From the NCBI GenBank assembly GCA_030765585.1, contig JAVCCJ010000015.1, forward strand, positions 1 through 37,268: DNA of 37,268 nt, read 5' to 3'. Origin of the DNA: Candidatus Zapsychrus exili (GTDB lineage Bacteria; Omnitrophota; Gorgyraeia; Zapsychrales; Zapsychraceae). Shown in pieces: positions 1 to 8,952 of this stretch. Within the stretch, counting starts at the first letter, position 1. Every line of letters starts with the position of its first letter. The translations under genes and the position numbers were made by a program. Below the pieces are notes generated by a model. It saw only the letters and a list, made by a program, of their open reading frames with translations, did not search any database and was not told where the DNA came from.

Positions 1-1812
1 GTTTCTAACATTTTGCGGTTTTGGGATAGTTTAGATAAACAAACTTCGTTTATTAAGAATGTTCATACTTTGTCCAGTCTTAAAACATTAATAATCAATG
101 CAACATCTTTTGAGAAAGGTCCTGGCGTACATATTTTTCAAGTTAATAAGGAAAATCCTTTTAATTTTGTTGAATCTTCTAAAGCCCTGTTTCCTATCAA
201 AGATCGAGCGATGGTAAGTTCTGATTTTACGCTAGATAAAGAAAGTCTTGTTATTGGTCCTGTTTATGATGGTAGTGAACAAGAAAGAAAACAATTAGTT
301 AAAGATAAAATAAGCTCTATATTAGGTAAACTTGAAAGTTTTGATGAAGCAGATTCAGGAGAGTCTTTATACATAAAGAAGCAAGGTATTAATTATGTAT
401 TAGATTTGTCAGATTATGATTTAGGTTTGTTTGATTTTAGAATCTTCGTACATGGCGAAAGTGATAGAGATATTGGATTTTGGGTGAAAGTAATTTATGA
501 AGTGTCGGGAAAAGAGCATTTTGTAAATTATTTCTCAACAAAATCAGAAAATAATTTTAGCAGTCAAATTATATGGGAAACACAGGGTTTAATTCAATTA
601 TTGAAAGGTAATGAATTTGAAGTTCATAATAATATTAAAACTGCCCAAGCGTTTGATAGAAATTTTTGGGATGATTGGGATTTAGAACATAAATCTTATC
701 AAAGGTATCAACAAGAAATTCACCCAACAGCTGTTAATACGGTTGTTAATATTGTTAAGACGAAATTTAATAATAAATATGTAAATATATTTGATATCTT
801 TTCGGCTGATGGAAGTTTTGTAGAGAAATTAAGAAATGAATTATCAGAAAATAAAAAAATTAGTTATTCTCTCCTAGATGGTAGCAAGCAAGCATCTTTG
901 AAAGCAAAGCAAAAATTTGAAGATAAAGACGATGTTAATGTCTTGTCCTCACGAGATATACTGTCACTTGAGAGATTTGATAGTTTATTTCAATATAGGC
1001 CACAAATAGTAATAGCTATAGGCGGTCTTACTATTAATCCTTTAGAATCTAAAGAAGACGCCATTAAAATAGTTGAGATGGTTTATGAGCTTCTTTCTTA
1101 TGAGGGGTATTTTGTGGTCTCTGGGTTAACGAGGACTTTTTTAAATTCCAATGATTATAAAGCGATAAGTTTCAATGTAATAAATAAAAGTATACCGCAA
1201 CATTTCTTTTGGTATCAAGGACAAGATCTGCATTTGAAAGAACTTTATATTTTACGAAAACCAAATGAAGAATCTACTCGGGTCATTAGAGACCAAGCAA
1301 TGATGGCTGCAAAAAAAGCAAGATGGGCTTATGGCAGCTACGCAAAAATAACCCCACTCAAGATTATTACTTTTTTAAGTGTATTATTATCTCCCACATT
1401 GTCTTTATCACAGGAAAACACTATGTTCGAATCTAGCTTAGGCATATCTTTAAGCGAAGAGCAAAAAAGTAAATTTTATCCAGATATGTTTTATGTTGGA
1501 CAGGATACTTTAGGACAAAGGTACTCGTTTAAGGAGTATTATCGAAAAATATTTGATCAGCTAGGCGCTGGTAGTATTAAGCACATACAAAGTAAAGATC
1601 AGTGGAATGAAATTATATCCCGCTATGGCAATTTGCCTGAATATTTAGATGGATTTCTTGCTGAAGACTTTATTGATGAAAAATTTGTCTCATCTGTTTT
1701 TATAAATGAAACGGAAGCCAAAGCAAGTGCGCCAGAGACCTCCGATAGCGTTATTTATGCCAGAGAATCTCTTAAGATGATGTACGTTTCGGTGTATCCT
1801 TCGTATTTCTAA
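1..1812 (+). CDS. 5' part of giant mosaic protein (left-truncated by window); SAM-dependent methyltransferase-like module, then first half of a degenerate peptidase-like repeat; ends at an in-frame TAA
   Basis: Frame is open from base 1 (gtt tct aac att ttg...), so the ORF-track start at 13 may not be the true start. Segment VNIFDIFSADGSFVEKL...IVIAIGGL...LSYEGYFVVSGL looks like a degenerate class I methyltransferase fold. Contains motifs DRAMVS and DQAMMA. Confidence 0.7.
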   Translation, partial: VSNILRFWDSLDKQTSFIKNVHTLSSLKTLIINATSFEKGPGVHIFQVNKENPFNFVESSKALFPIKDRAMVSSDFTLDKESLVIGPVYDGSEQERKQLVKDKISSILGKLESFDEADSGESLYIKKQGINYVLDLSDYDLGLFDFRIFVHGESDRDIGFWVKVIYEVSGKEHFVNYFSTKSENNFSSQIIWETQGLIQLLKGNEFEVHNNIKTAQAFDRNFWDDWDLEHKSYQRYQQEIHPTAVNTVVNIVKTKFNNKYVNIFDIFSADGSFVEKLRNELSENKKISYSLLDGSKQASLKAKQKFEDKDDVNVLSSRDILSLERFDSLFQYRPQIVIAIGGLTINPLESKEDAIKIVEMVYELLSYEGYFVVSGLTRTFLNSNDYKAISFNVINKSIPQHFFWYQGQDLHLKELYILRKPNEESTRVIRDQAMMAAKKARWAYGSYAKITPLKIITFLSVLLSPTLSLSQENTMFESSLGISLSEEQKSKFYPDMFYVGQDTLGQRYSFKEYYRKIFDQLGAGSIKHIQSKDQWNEIISRYGNLPEYLDGFLAEDFIDEKFVSSVFINETEAKASAPETSDSVIYARESLKMMYVSVYPSYF

Positions 1813-2184
1813 AATGCTGATTACAAACAGATTAAAAAACATTTTATAGGGGACAATAGAAATACATCAAAAGAGCGACGTTTGTTCTTTAGGAAAATGA
1901 TTAAATCTTTAAAAGAGCATTATCAAAATCATCTTGCAGCAGATGAAATATATTTGAGAGAGGAATTTTATGCACGATATTATAGTTATTATATAAATGG
2001 ATTGCTTGAAGAAGCGCCAGATGAAAGTTTGGGTGAAGATGCCAATCCAAACAAAAAGATACTTAATATATTTAGAGAATTTCAGAGTAAATTAAGTTCA
2101 GAGACTAAAGAATTAATATTAGATCATTATAAGACTTTGGGCTTTATTGTTGATAAAGAATACGACCAAGATCAATCTTTGCGC
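1522..2184 (+). repeat. copy 1 of a tandemly duplicated ~220-codon domain (degenerate, spans the in-frame stop)
   Basis: By-eye alignment with 2308-2964: YYRKIFDQLGAGSIKHI / YYENVLEKIGLNGFKYI; VSSVFINETE / VSPIFIETFK; EEFYARYYSYYI / SELLAYYYAFYI; SSETKELILDHYKTLGFIVDK / DQETRDIIHRHLKESGLIVDK. Lengths 221 vs 219 codons. Confidence 0.75.
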
Positions 2185-5100
2185 TACATTTGGCTTAATC
2201 AAATAAAAGGGGAATTTTTCGAGAGGAATGAAAGATTCGATATTATAAGAGACAGAATAAAAAGTGCTAAAGATTCAGTTGAGTATACGCATCAGGATAT
2301 GCCGTTGTATCCTTCTATCAATTATTATGAGAATGTTTTAGAAAAAATAGGGCTTAATGGTTTTAAATATATAAATGATTCAATTGCGTGGGGAAAAATA
2401 CGCAAAGGCTCTTTTGCTTCTTTTGTTGAAGAAATATATTTTTCTAGTTGGGATACGATAATGCCCGTATCTCCGATATTCATAGAAACATTTAAAGGGC
2501 ATAAAAATTTAAAATATTTCTTAACATCCCATGAAACAGTTCACGCTGTTCATTCCTACGCATATTCTCAGGAAAACATAGCTAATATTCTTGATGATAT
2601 TTCAATATCTTTTGTAAGAAATAGTTCTGATAAAAAGCTAGCAAAAGACTTTTTATTAAGAATGACCGATGTTCTTGCTTCTGCATATAAACAGCCTTCG
2701 CAGTTTCAGGTAGGATCTGAACTCTTAGCGTATTATTATGCATTTTATATTACAAATTTTATGGGTAAGTCAATTGAGCAAAAAGAAGCAGAGATAAAAG
2801 AAAAAGGCAAAGATCCTGATAACAATCTTTTCTTTATTTTTTATAAGTTTGATCAAATGCTGGATCAAGAAACACGAGATATAATTCATAGGCATTTAAA
2901 AGAATCTGGTCTTATTGTTGATAAATTTTATTTTGATGAACAATCTGTAGGATCATCTTTACGCGAAGATGCCACCGTTTATTTTAAGTCACAAGACGAT
3001 AAAGCAATGTTAGCAGGTGAAGATTTTCATATAGTTGCAAACGAGATTTTAGATGAGTTAAATTATTTATCAAGACAAGAGACAGAAGATGACAAGTATG
3101 TTTTGGAATTCTCAGGCAAAGAGTATGCTTCAATAAGACATATGGATATGTCCTCTCCAGAATTTCTTTTACAATATAGGGCGCAATCTAATCCTTCAAT
3201 TGTAGTTTTTCCCCAGGTGCCAGTAAATAAAAGCTTTATTCCTGAGATCTTGTTAAATGAAGGTTATTACTATGAATCAGAAGAGCATAAAATAGGCGAA
3301 CAGCAACAATATAATTATTATATTACAAGAAGGTTTAGTGAGGAAGATCGTAATTTAACGGCTGATGAGGCTAGATTTGTTTTGGCAGTTGTCGCAGATG
3401 ATGCTGGGTATAGCGATGCAGCTATAAAAATAATGTTTGATTTAGAAAATAAGCAAGACATCGTTGCTGAAACAGTATTAAAATTTTATGAGATAATTAC
3501 TAGTTCTAATGGAAGATATAAGGCAGTTGCTGGGCACTTAAGAGAAGCGTTCCAAATTAATGGTAGGCAGTTTGTTTATAATAGATATTTTGGGGATAAC
3601 AAATATGGATTGATTTCTGAGCATTTATTATTTGCTGTTAAAAGACTTCATGTTTTAAGTGAAAATGAAATAAATATTGATGAAGCAATGATAACGAACA
3701 ATAAAGATCAAACAGTAGGTGATTTTGAAATAAAATATGAAACAGGATCTGAAATAGGACTTGAGAAAATAGGCGAGTGGCTTAGTCAAAGAAAAGATGT
3801 AATCGACAAGAAGCCTGTTGTTATTGTGCTAACTGGTAGGCCAGCAGGCGGAAAGTCAACGCTTGTTAAAGCAATTTCCAAGGCGTTTTTAAAATCTCAA
3901 GGCGTTGATTATGACCCTTGGCAGCATACTTTAAATAGAATAAATGGATTTGAAGCTTTACAGTCCGAGCTTGAAGAGAGAGGTATTTATTATCAAAATG
4001 AGAAATTTGCTGACGATCCTTATGACAATTGGCCGCCAAAGCCTAAATGTGACTGGACGACAGCTAAAGAAAAGCAAGGTCTACATATTTTTGAAGTTAT
4101 TAGCAATAAAATTCCTAGATGGCTTAGGAGAAGAAAAAATACGCTTTTGATAAAAATGGATTCACCTGATGATATTACTTGGGAGAGATTGATAAAAAGG
4201 CATCCAGATATGACTGCAGAACGACTTGAACTGTTTTTTAGTGTAATAAGCGTTTATGACTTCCCTATTTTTACTCCGAAAAAACCTAAAAATTTTATTG
4301 AAGTTGGTAACGAGAAGAATCAGAAACATGAAAAGCTTGTGCAGGCTTTTTTAAATGGTTTTTCAAAAGTAGATGATGAGGCAATGATAGCGGATGAAAA
4401 ACTAAAAATACCTTTTATTTTTAATTTAACTCCAGAACTTGCTGAAAAAGGCGCAGATATGTATTTGTCGAAAGCTAAGAAAGCCCTTGTAGACAATAAA
4501 ACAGAAAAAGCTAGAAAACACTATAAGAGAGCATACTCACTATATATAAAAGCCATTGACCTTGATTATACTTTTTCTATGTTTAGCGAAGATGAAGATA
4601 GAGTGCCTAGGCTTAATAGAAAAGCAGAAAGACTGAGGGATGAACTTCTAACATTTGGATTTGATGATTTATTAGCTGTTACTAAAGAAGAGTTTATATT
4701 CTCTAATTTTTATAAGAAACGAAAAGGGTCTGATGTAAGCAAAAGCAATCTAACTAAATTTGGGAATATTACAACAGCGAGTTTTATCGGGGAGCCTTTT
4801 TATTTTATTTCTCAGGCATTAAAAAGAGATTACAATCGTCAAAAGGCGAAAGTTATCGAGAAATGTTTTTCAGAGCTTAACAACAATACAATGCGCAGAG
4901 GATCTGGGGGTAGATTTAAGAGCGCAAGTTTTTATAAAGACAAAAAAGATAGATATTTTGTAGAAATTACTTTTGAACAATATGGGGTCGCTGAGCCTCG
5001 ATTTTGGGATATGATCAAGGGCAATGTTGAAAAATCAAGAGAGCATGAATCATTTAAATTGGCAGGTGAGGAGTATACAGATATAAGAAAAGAAGGAATA

Positions 5101-8100
5101 GATTTTGTAGGTAAAGGAAGAGGTTTTAGAAGTGTTGCTAATCTTGCGAAAAATACAAGAATAGCAATAGGGTATGAAAGAGGTGAATTAGGCAAAATAA
5201 CTACAACACTTTTTGTTGATTTAGAGCCATTTTTAAAGAAAGCTTCTGATAAAGCAATGATAGCAGATAAAATCGATAGTGTTTTTATTAAGAATGTAGA
5301 TAAGCTAGATTGGGTTGCCGCGAAAGAGGTAGAACGGAGAGAAATTGTTAGAAATATTGAAGACGAGTCTATTTTAGAAACTCAAAATCAAAAGAATTAT
5401 TTTGCTAATAATATAGATATAAGAGAAATGTTCTTAGAATTTTTAATGAACGAAAAGTATAAGGATTTTGATGTTCTTAAAGAGCATTTGTTAAGATGGC
5501 ACAAAACTTTGATAATGGGTAAAGATGGAAATAGTATCTACACTCCTAATATAATGTCAGAAGAGGAGGCTATAGAACAGGCTGGAAAATTTGATAAAAT
5601 TATTTCTATAGAGGCAATTGATAAGAAAGTTAAAAATATTCAGAAAGATATAATCTTTTTTATGGAGTTTGATCCAGGTAGCGCCTATCCTCTTGAAGTT
5701 GTTGAAGCTGTAAATAGGGTTTTTGAAAGTTTTCATAAAGATTTGTGGTTATTTAAGAATGGCAATAATTCTTTATATATGAATATAGTTAATGCAATGT
5801 TGCGTTTACATGGATTGAAAAGCATTAGTCATTATCAGCTTGACGCTGGAGTTAAAGGCTCTCCTACAACCAGAGGTTTAGGAGTGGCTGGTATTAAGTT
5901 AGATAAAAATGATCCAACTCGTAATTTGCAAGCTGCTGTATTTGAAGCAAACCCATATCTTATAAAGAGTTCTGATAGAAAATATTTAATTGAAGAAGCT
6001 AAAAAAGCAATGCCATCTGTTAACAGTAAAGAGAAGAATTGGACTCATTTTAATAAAATAATAGAAATTTTACGCAAAAGAAAAGATACGGAAGTAGCTG
6101 TAATCGGCGGAGTAGATTTTAGTGTTAGTGAAAACCCTCTAATTTACAGGATTGTTGATCAGGTGCATCCTTATGGATCATATGTAGATGCGCTGGAGTC
6201 TGATGGTTTTAAAGTGATTTTAGGTAGTGCAGAATCTGTATTTTTAAAGCATATATTTGATAATATTTTATATCAACACGTTAGGTCAAGCTTGGTGTTT
6301 GTAATAAAAGAGAGATATGCAAATTACAACAAGATAACTATTGTTGATAATGGAGAAGGGTTTAAGGATAAGAAGGATCAGTATGTTCTGATTTTAGACG
6401 CTATTAAGCGTGGAAATTCTTTTGGTGACGGCGGCGATCTTGGCACAGGCTTTACACAAGTATTTAACTCAGGAGTTGATTATATATCTATTACAGGCTC
6501 AAAAGAATGGGTAATACTTGAGGGTTCAAATAAGAATAATAGGGAGAATTTTATGCCGCTTGTGTCTGGTAAAGAAGCTGCTAAACATGGAACAGTTATA
6601 GAAGGATATTTTTTAAATAATAATTGGTCAATATTTAATAATATTTCTAAGCGTAGAATTAGAAAAACATTTTCAAAAGATAATATTTTATCTGTGGGGC
6701 AATCAAAGAAAACGTTCGAGGATTTATTGGGTTCTTCAAAAGATCAGGCGATGATAGCAGAAGGATATAATATATTTGATTATAGAAAATTTGTGGATGA
6801 TGGTTACACAGAATATGTAGCAGGAGGTAGTAGGCTCTTATTTACACTGCTTAGGAACAAATATGATAAATTGTCAGAGCTAGAAATTTATTCTATTAAT
6901 GTTATTGATTTAAATACAAGGCAAGCAATTGGTTATCTTGATTTTAGTATTAATACAGAAGAGTTAATAGCCGGGGCAGATTCAAATGCAAATCTTAATT
7001 GGATATCAGGTGATTATGGATTGCCTAATTATATAAAATATTATGGAGTTGGCATTAAGGATATGATGTCTATTCGGACAAAAGATAACGGCAAATCTCG
7101 TGCTGTTGGATTTTTTATTAAAGAAGAATATAGGAATAATCCAAAGGTAGAGGCTAGTGAGAATAAAAATATTTGGAATTTGGATAAATTGCTTATGGAA
7201 ATAGCTTTTTCTATTTCTAAAGACGAGGGAGTTAAAGAAGAATTTCGCATTCTTCCTACATCTAAGAAAATAGATTATTATAAAAATAATTATGGTGCTA
7301 CTGAAATGATAGGTAATGGAGCTTGGCATAAAATTATGTTGGAGGAAAATTCGAAATCTTTCGCTATAAGATTGGGCAAAAATATTGATGGAAAAGTTTC
7401 AAAGATGTTTGTAGAAAATAGTCCGTTAAGCAGAGGGGTTAAGCTTGTAAGAAATTTAGAGAATTTTAAAAGTTTTATTGCAGGAGTGGATGAGCAGCCT
7501 ACTTCATATAATGAATTTGAGTATCGAGAAGTTGTTGATTTTAGTCCGTTTTTATTTAGCGCAGATGTTGGGAAAATTATCAATGAAGCAATTGCTGAGA
7601 TTAATCGCAGATATCATAAATCTTATGATAGGAAATTTTATGGTAGAACATACGACAAAGTTTCATATTTAGGTAAAAAGAAGATAAGTAAATTAGAGAA
7701 TATTATTGAAAAATTAATGCCAGTTTATAAAGAATATAAGGTGCATGCTTCTGTCGAAAATAAAGGACAACTGTTTAATCAACTTCTTTTTACATTGCAC
7801 TTAGATAGTAAGAAAGAGCCTGAATATTATATTTTGCTTGAAACAAATAGAGATGATATATGGGAGGTTTCGTCAGGCCCGTGGGCTGACGAAGACATTA
7901 AAGGTGAGACAGTAGAAACAGCAGTTAAGGATTCTGATTTCGCGCTTATGGCGGATAGCGAGGAGGATATAGGGAACACTAGAACTTTAGACTACTGGCG
8001 AAATCATTCTGAAATTAATATTATAGAAGGAGGGAAAGAAGGTATCACTCCTGAGGAAGAAGAAATTGAGGCTTTACGTGTGGTTGATAAAAAAGGAAGT

Positions 8101-8895
8101 GTATATAAGAATGTGTACATTTCCAAGAAACATGCGCATCAGCGTGGATTTTGGCATCAGACAGCACATGTCTATGCATTTTATAAAGGAAAGTTGCTTA
8201 TTCATAAACGCAGTAATAAGAAGGATACATCAAAGAATAAGCTTCAAGTATCATTTGGCGGACATGTGGATTTTGAAGATAAAAGCTTAAAAGATGCCGC
8301 ACAAAGAGAAGGGTCTGAAGAGTCGGGGATAAAGCTAGACGAAAAACGTTTGATTCAAGTATCAGATATTAATGCTATTAGGAGAGAATATAAATTGGAA
8401 GATGGATTTAATCGTGAATTCTCTACCATTTTTATTTATGAATTAAATGATAGCGAGCTTAAAAGTTTAGAAAAAAATTACAATATAAATGAAATTGATG
8501 AATTTTGGTTATTGCCATTTAAAGTCTTTGAAGAAATGACAGATAAAACTCCAAATCTTTTTTCAAGAAGTTTAAATCATATTGTTCGCGAAGGTAGAGA
8601 TATTTATGAGACTATAAAACAAAAGGCTGTTCAATCTGACAATGCGCTTATGGCAGAAGAAGTAGGTGGTATTGACTTTAATACTTCAGAATTAGAGATA
8701 AAAGAGATGGGAGAGAAAATAGAATTTGATGTTAATATTGATATCAAAGCTCTAGAAAATGCAACAGGATTTGTACCTGTAATTATAAATATTACTCCAA
8801 TAACAAACCTTCCTATGTTTTTAGGTTTGAACAATAAAGAAAAACTTCCTAAGCAGGAATTGGCTTCTAAAGACATGGCCTACCTAAAACCTTAA
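1882..8895 (+). CDS. giant multidomain mosaic protein (2337 aa): HExxH-type repeat, P-loop kinase-like, TPR-like, degenerate Fic-like, GHKL ATPase-like, GNAT-like, Nudix-like, conserved-looking C-terminal tail
   Basis: Long uninterrupted ORF. Motifs read directly: HETVH, GRPAGGKST, LFKNGNNSLY...NAMLRLHGL, IVDNGEGF...GDLGTGF, GGHVDFEDKSLKDAAQREGSEESGI. Same frame as the upstream ORF, separated only by TAA at 1810-1812. Confidence 0.85.
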   Translation: MFFRKMIKSLKEHYQNHLAADEIYLREEFYARYYSYYINGLLEEAPDESLGEDANPNKKILNIFREFQSKLSSETKELILDHYKTLGFIVDKEYDQDQSLRYIWLNQIKGEFFERNERFDIIRDRIKSAKDSVEYTHQDMPLYPSINYYENVLEKIGLNGFKYINDSIAWGKIRKGSFASFVEEIYFSSWDTIMPVSPIFIETFKGHKNLKYFLTSHETVHAVHSYAYSQENIANILDDISISFVRNSSDKKLAKDFLLRMTDVLASAYKQPSQFQVGSELLAYYYAFYITNFMGKSIEQKEAEIKEKGKDPDNNLFFIFYKFDQMLDQETRDIIHRHLKESGLIVDKFYFDEQSVGSSLREDATVYFKSQDDKAMLAGEDFHIVANEILDELNYLSRQETEDDKYVLEFSGKEYASIRHMDMSSPEFLLQYRAQSNPSIVVFPQVPVNKSFIPEILLNEGYYYESEEHKIGEQQQYNYYITRRFSEEDRNLTADEARFVLAVVADDAGYSDAAIKIMFDLENKQDIVAETVLKFYEIITSSNGRYKAVAGHLREAFQINGRQFVYNRYFGDNKYGLISEHLLFAVKRLHVLSENEINIDEAMITNNKDQTVGDFEIKYETGSEIGLEKIGEWLSQRKDVIDKKPVVIVLTGRPAGGKSTLVKAISKAFLKSQGVDYDPWQHTLNRINGFEALQSELEERGIYYQNEKFADDPYDNWPPKPKCDWTTAKEKQGLHIFEVISNKIPRWLRRRKNTLLIKMDSPDDITWERLIKRHPDMTAERLELFFSVISVYDFPIFTPKKPKNFIEVGNEKNQKHEKLVQAFLNGFSKVDDEAMIADEKLKIPFIFNLTPELAEKGADMYLSKAKKALVDNKTEKARKHYKRAYSLYIKAIDLDYTFSMFSEDEDRVPRLNRKAERLRDELLTFGFDDLLAVTKEEFIFSNFYKKRKGSDVSKSNLTKFGNITTASFIGEPFYFISQALKRDYNRQKAKVIEKCFSELNNNTMRRGSGGRFKSASFYKDKKDRYFVEITFEQYGVAEPRFWDMIKGNVEKSREHESFKLAGEEYTDIRKEGIDFVGKGRGFRSVANLAKNTRIAIGYERGELGKITTTLFVDLEPFLKKASDKAMIADKIDSVFIKNVDKLDWVAAKEVERREIVRNIEDESILETQNQKNYFANNIDIREMFLEFLMNEKYKDFDVLKEHLLRWHKTLIMGKDGNSIYTPNIMSEEEAIEQAGKFDKIISIEAIDKKVKNIQKDIIFFMEFDPGSAYPLEVVEAVNRVFESFHKDLWLFKNGNNSLYMNIVNAMLRLHGLKSISHYQLDAGVKGSPTTRGLGVAGIKLDKNDPTRNLQAAVFEANPYLIKSSDRKYLIEEAKKAMPSVNSKEKNWTHFNKIIEILRKRKDTEVAVIGGVDFSVSENPLIYRIVDQVHPYGSYVDALESDGFKVILGSAESVFLKHIFDNILYQHVRSSLVFVIKERYANYNKITIVDNGEGFKDKKDQYVLILDAIKRGNSFGDGGDLGTGFTQVFNSGVDYISITGSKEWVILEGSNKNNRENFMPLVSGKEAAKHGTVIEGYFLNNNWSIFNNISKRRIRKTFSKDNILSVGQSKKTFEDLLGSSKDQAMIAEGYNIFDYRKFVDDGYTEYVAGGSRLLFTLLRNKYDKLSELEIYSINVIDLNTRQAIGYLDFSINTEELIAGADSNANLNWISGDYGLPNYIKYYGVGIKDMMSIRTKDNGKSRAVGFFIKEEYRNNPKVEASENKNIWNLDKLLMEIAFSISKDEGVKEEFRILPTSKKIDYYKNNYGATEMIGNGAWHKIMLEENSKSFAIRLGKNIDGKVSKMFVENSPLSRGVKLVRNLENFKSFIAGVDEQPTSYNEFEYREVVDFSPFLFSADVGKIINEAIAEINRRYHKSYDRKFYGRTYDKVSYLGKKKISKLENIIEKLMPVYKEYKVHASVENKGQLFNQLLFTLHLDSKKEPEYYILLETNRDDIWEVSSGPWADEDIKGETVETAVKDSDFALMADSEEDIGNTRTLDYWRNHSEINIIEGGKEGITPEEEEIEALRVVDKKGSVYKNVYISKKHAHQRGFWHQTAHVYAFYKGKLLIHKRSNKKDTSKNKLQVSFGGHVDFEDKSLKDAAQREGSEESGIKLDEKRLIQVSDINAIRREYKLEDGFNREFSTIFIYELNDSELKSLEKNYNINEIDEFWLLPFKVFEEMTDKTPNLFSRSLNHIVREGRDIYETIKQKAVQSDNALMAEEVGGIDFNTSELEIKEMGEKIEFDVNIDIKALENATGFVPVIINITPITNLPMFLGLNNKEKLPKQELASKDMAYLKP
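2308..2964 (+). repeat. copy 2 of the duplicated domain, retaining HExxH (HETVH at 2530-2544): putative zincin-like metalloprotease module
   Basis: HETVHAVHS motif, with SELLAYYYAFY downstream as a possible source of a third ligand. Homologous to 1522-2184. Confidence 0.65.
3835..3861 (+). other. Walker A (P-loop) of kinase-like module
   Basis: VVIVLTGRPAGGKSTLVKAI; followed downstream by LLIKMDSPDDITWERLIKRHPDMTAERL. Confidence 0.75.
5746..5781 (+). other. degenerate Fic-like core motif (WLFKNGNNSLYM)
   Basis: Resembles the Fic motif HxFx[D/E]GNGRxxR followed by a helix (NIVNAMLRLHGL), but catalytic His and Arg positions are not conserved. Confidence 0.45.
6217..6500 (+). other. GHKL/HATPase-like module
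   Basis: N-box-like LKHIFDNILYQHV, G1-like IVDNGEGF, G2-like GDGGDLGTGF in the correct order and spacing. Confidence 0.65.
8089..8550 (+). other. Nudix hydrolase-like module
   Basis: YISKKHAHQRGFWHQTAHVYAFYKGKLLIHKRS...GGHVDFEDKSLKDAAQREGSEESGI; Nudix box with one extra residue between the G and RE elements. Confidence 0.75.
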
Positions 8896-8952
8896 ATGGT
8901 TTGTTTTTAATAAATTGACTCATTATTGTTTTTATGATAAGTTTATCAATCT

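Noticed and set aside
3944-4150. Plus-strand overlapping small ORFs inside the giant gene (3944-4150, 7478-7672, 8066-8290)
   Set aside because: Alternate frames of a convincing coding sequence; no family resemblance in the translated proteins.
4932-5195. Minus-strand ORF (87 aa), and the similar antisense ORFs at 7006-7329, 7041-7250, 7290-7583, 8631-8876, 9581-10063, 26222-26497 and 26927-27280
   Set aside because: Each lies wholly or mostly antisense to a well-supported long + strand CDS, with no recognisable domain; they are expected by-products of composition.
5983-6020. EEAKKAMPSV as a tenth punctuation motif
   Set aside because: Lacks the D and terminal A of the motif and lies inside the Fic-like/GHKL segment, not at a clear boundary.
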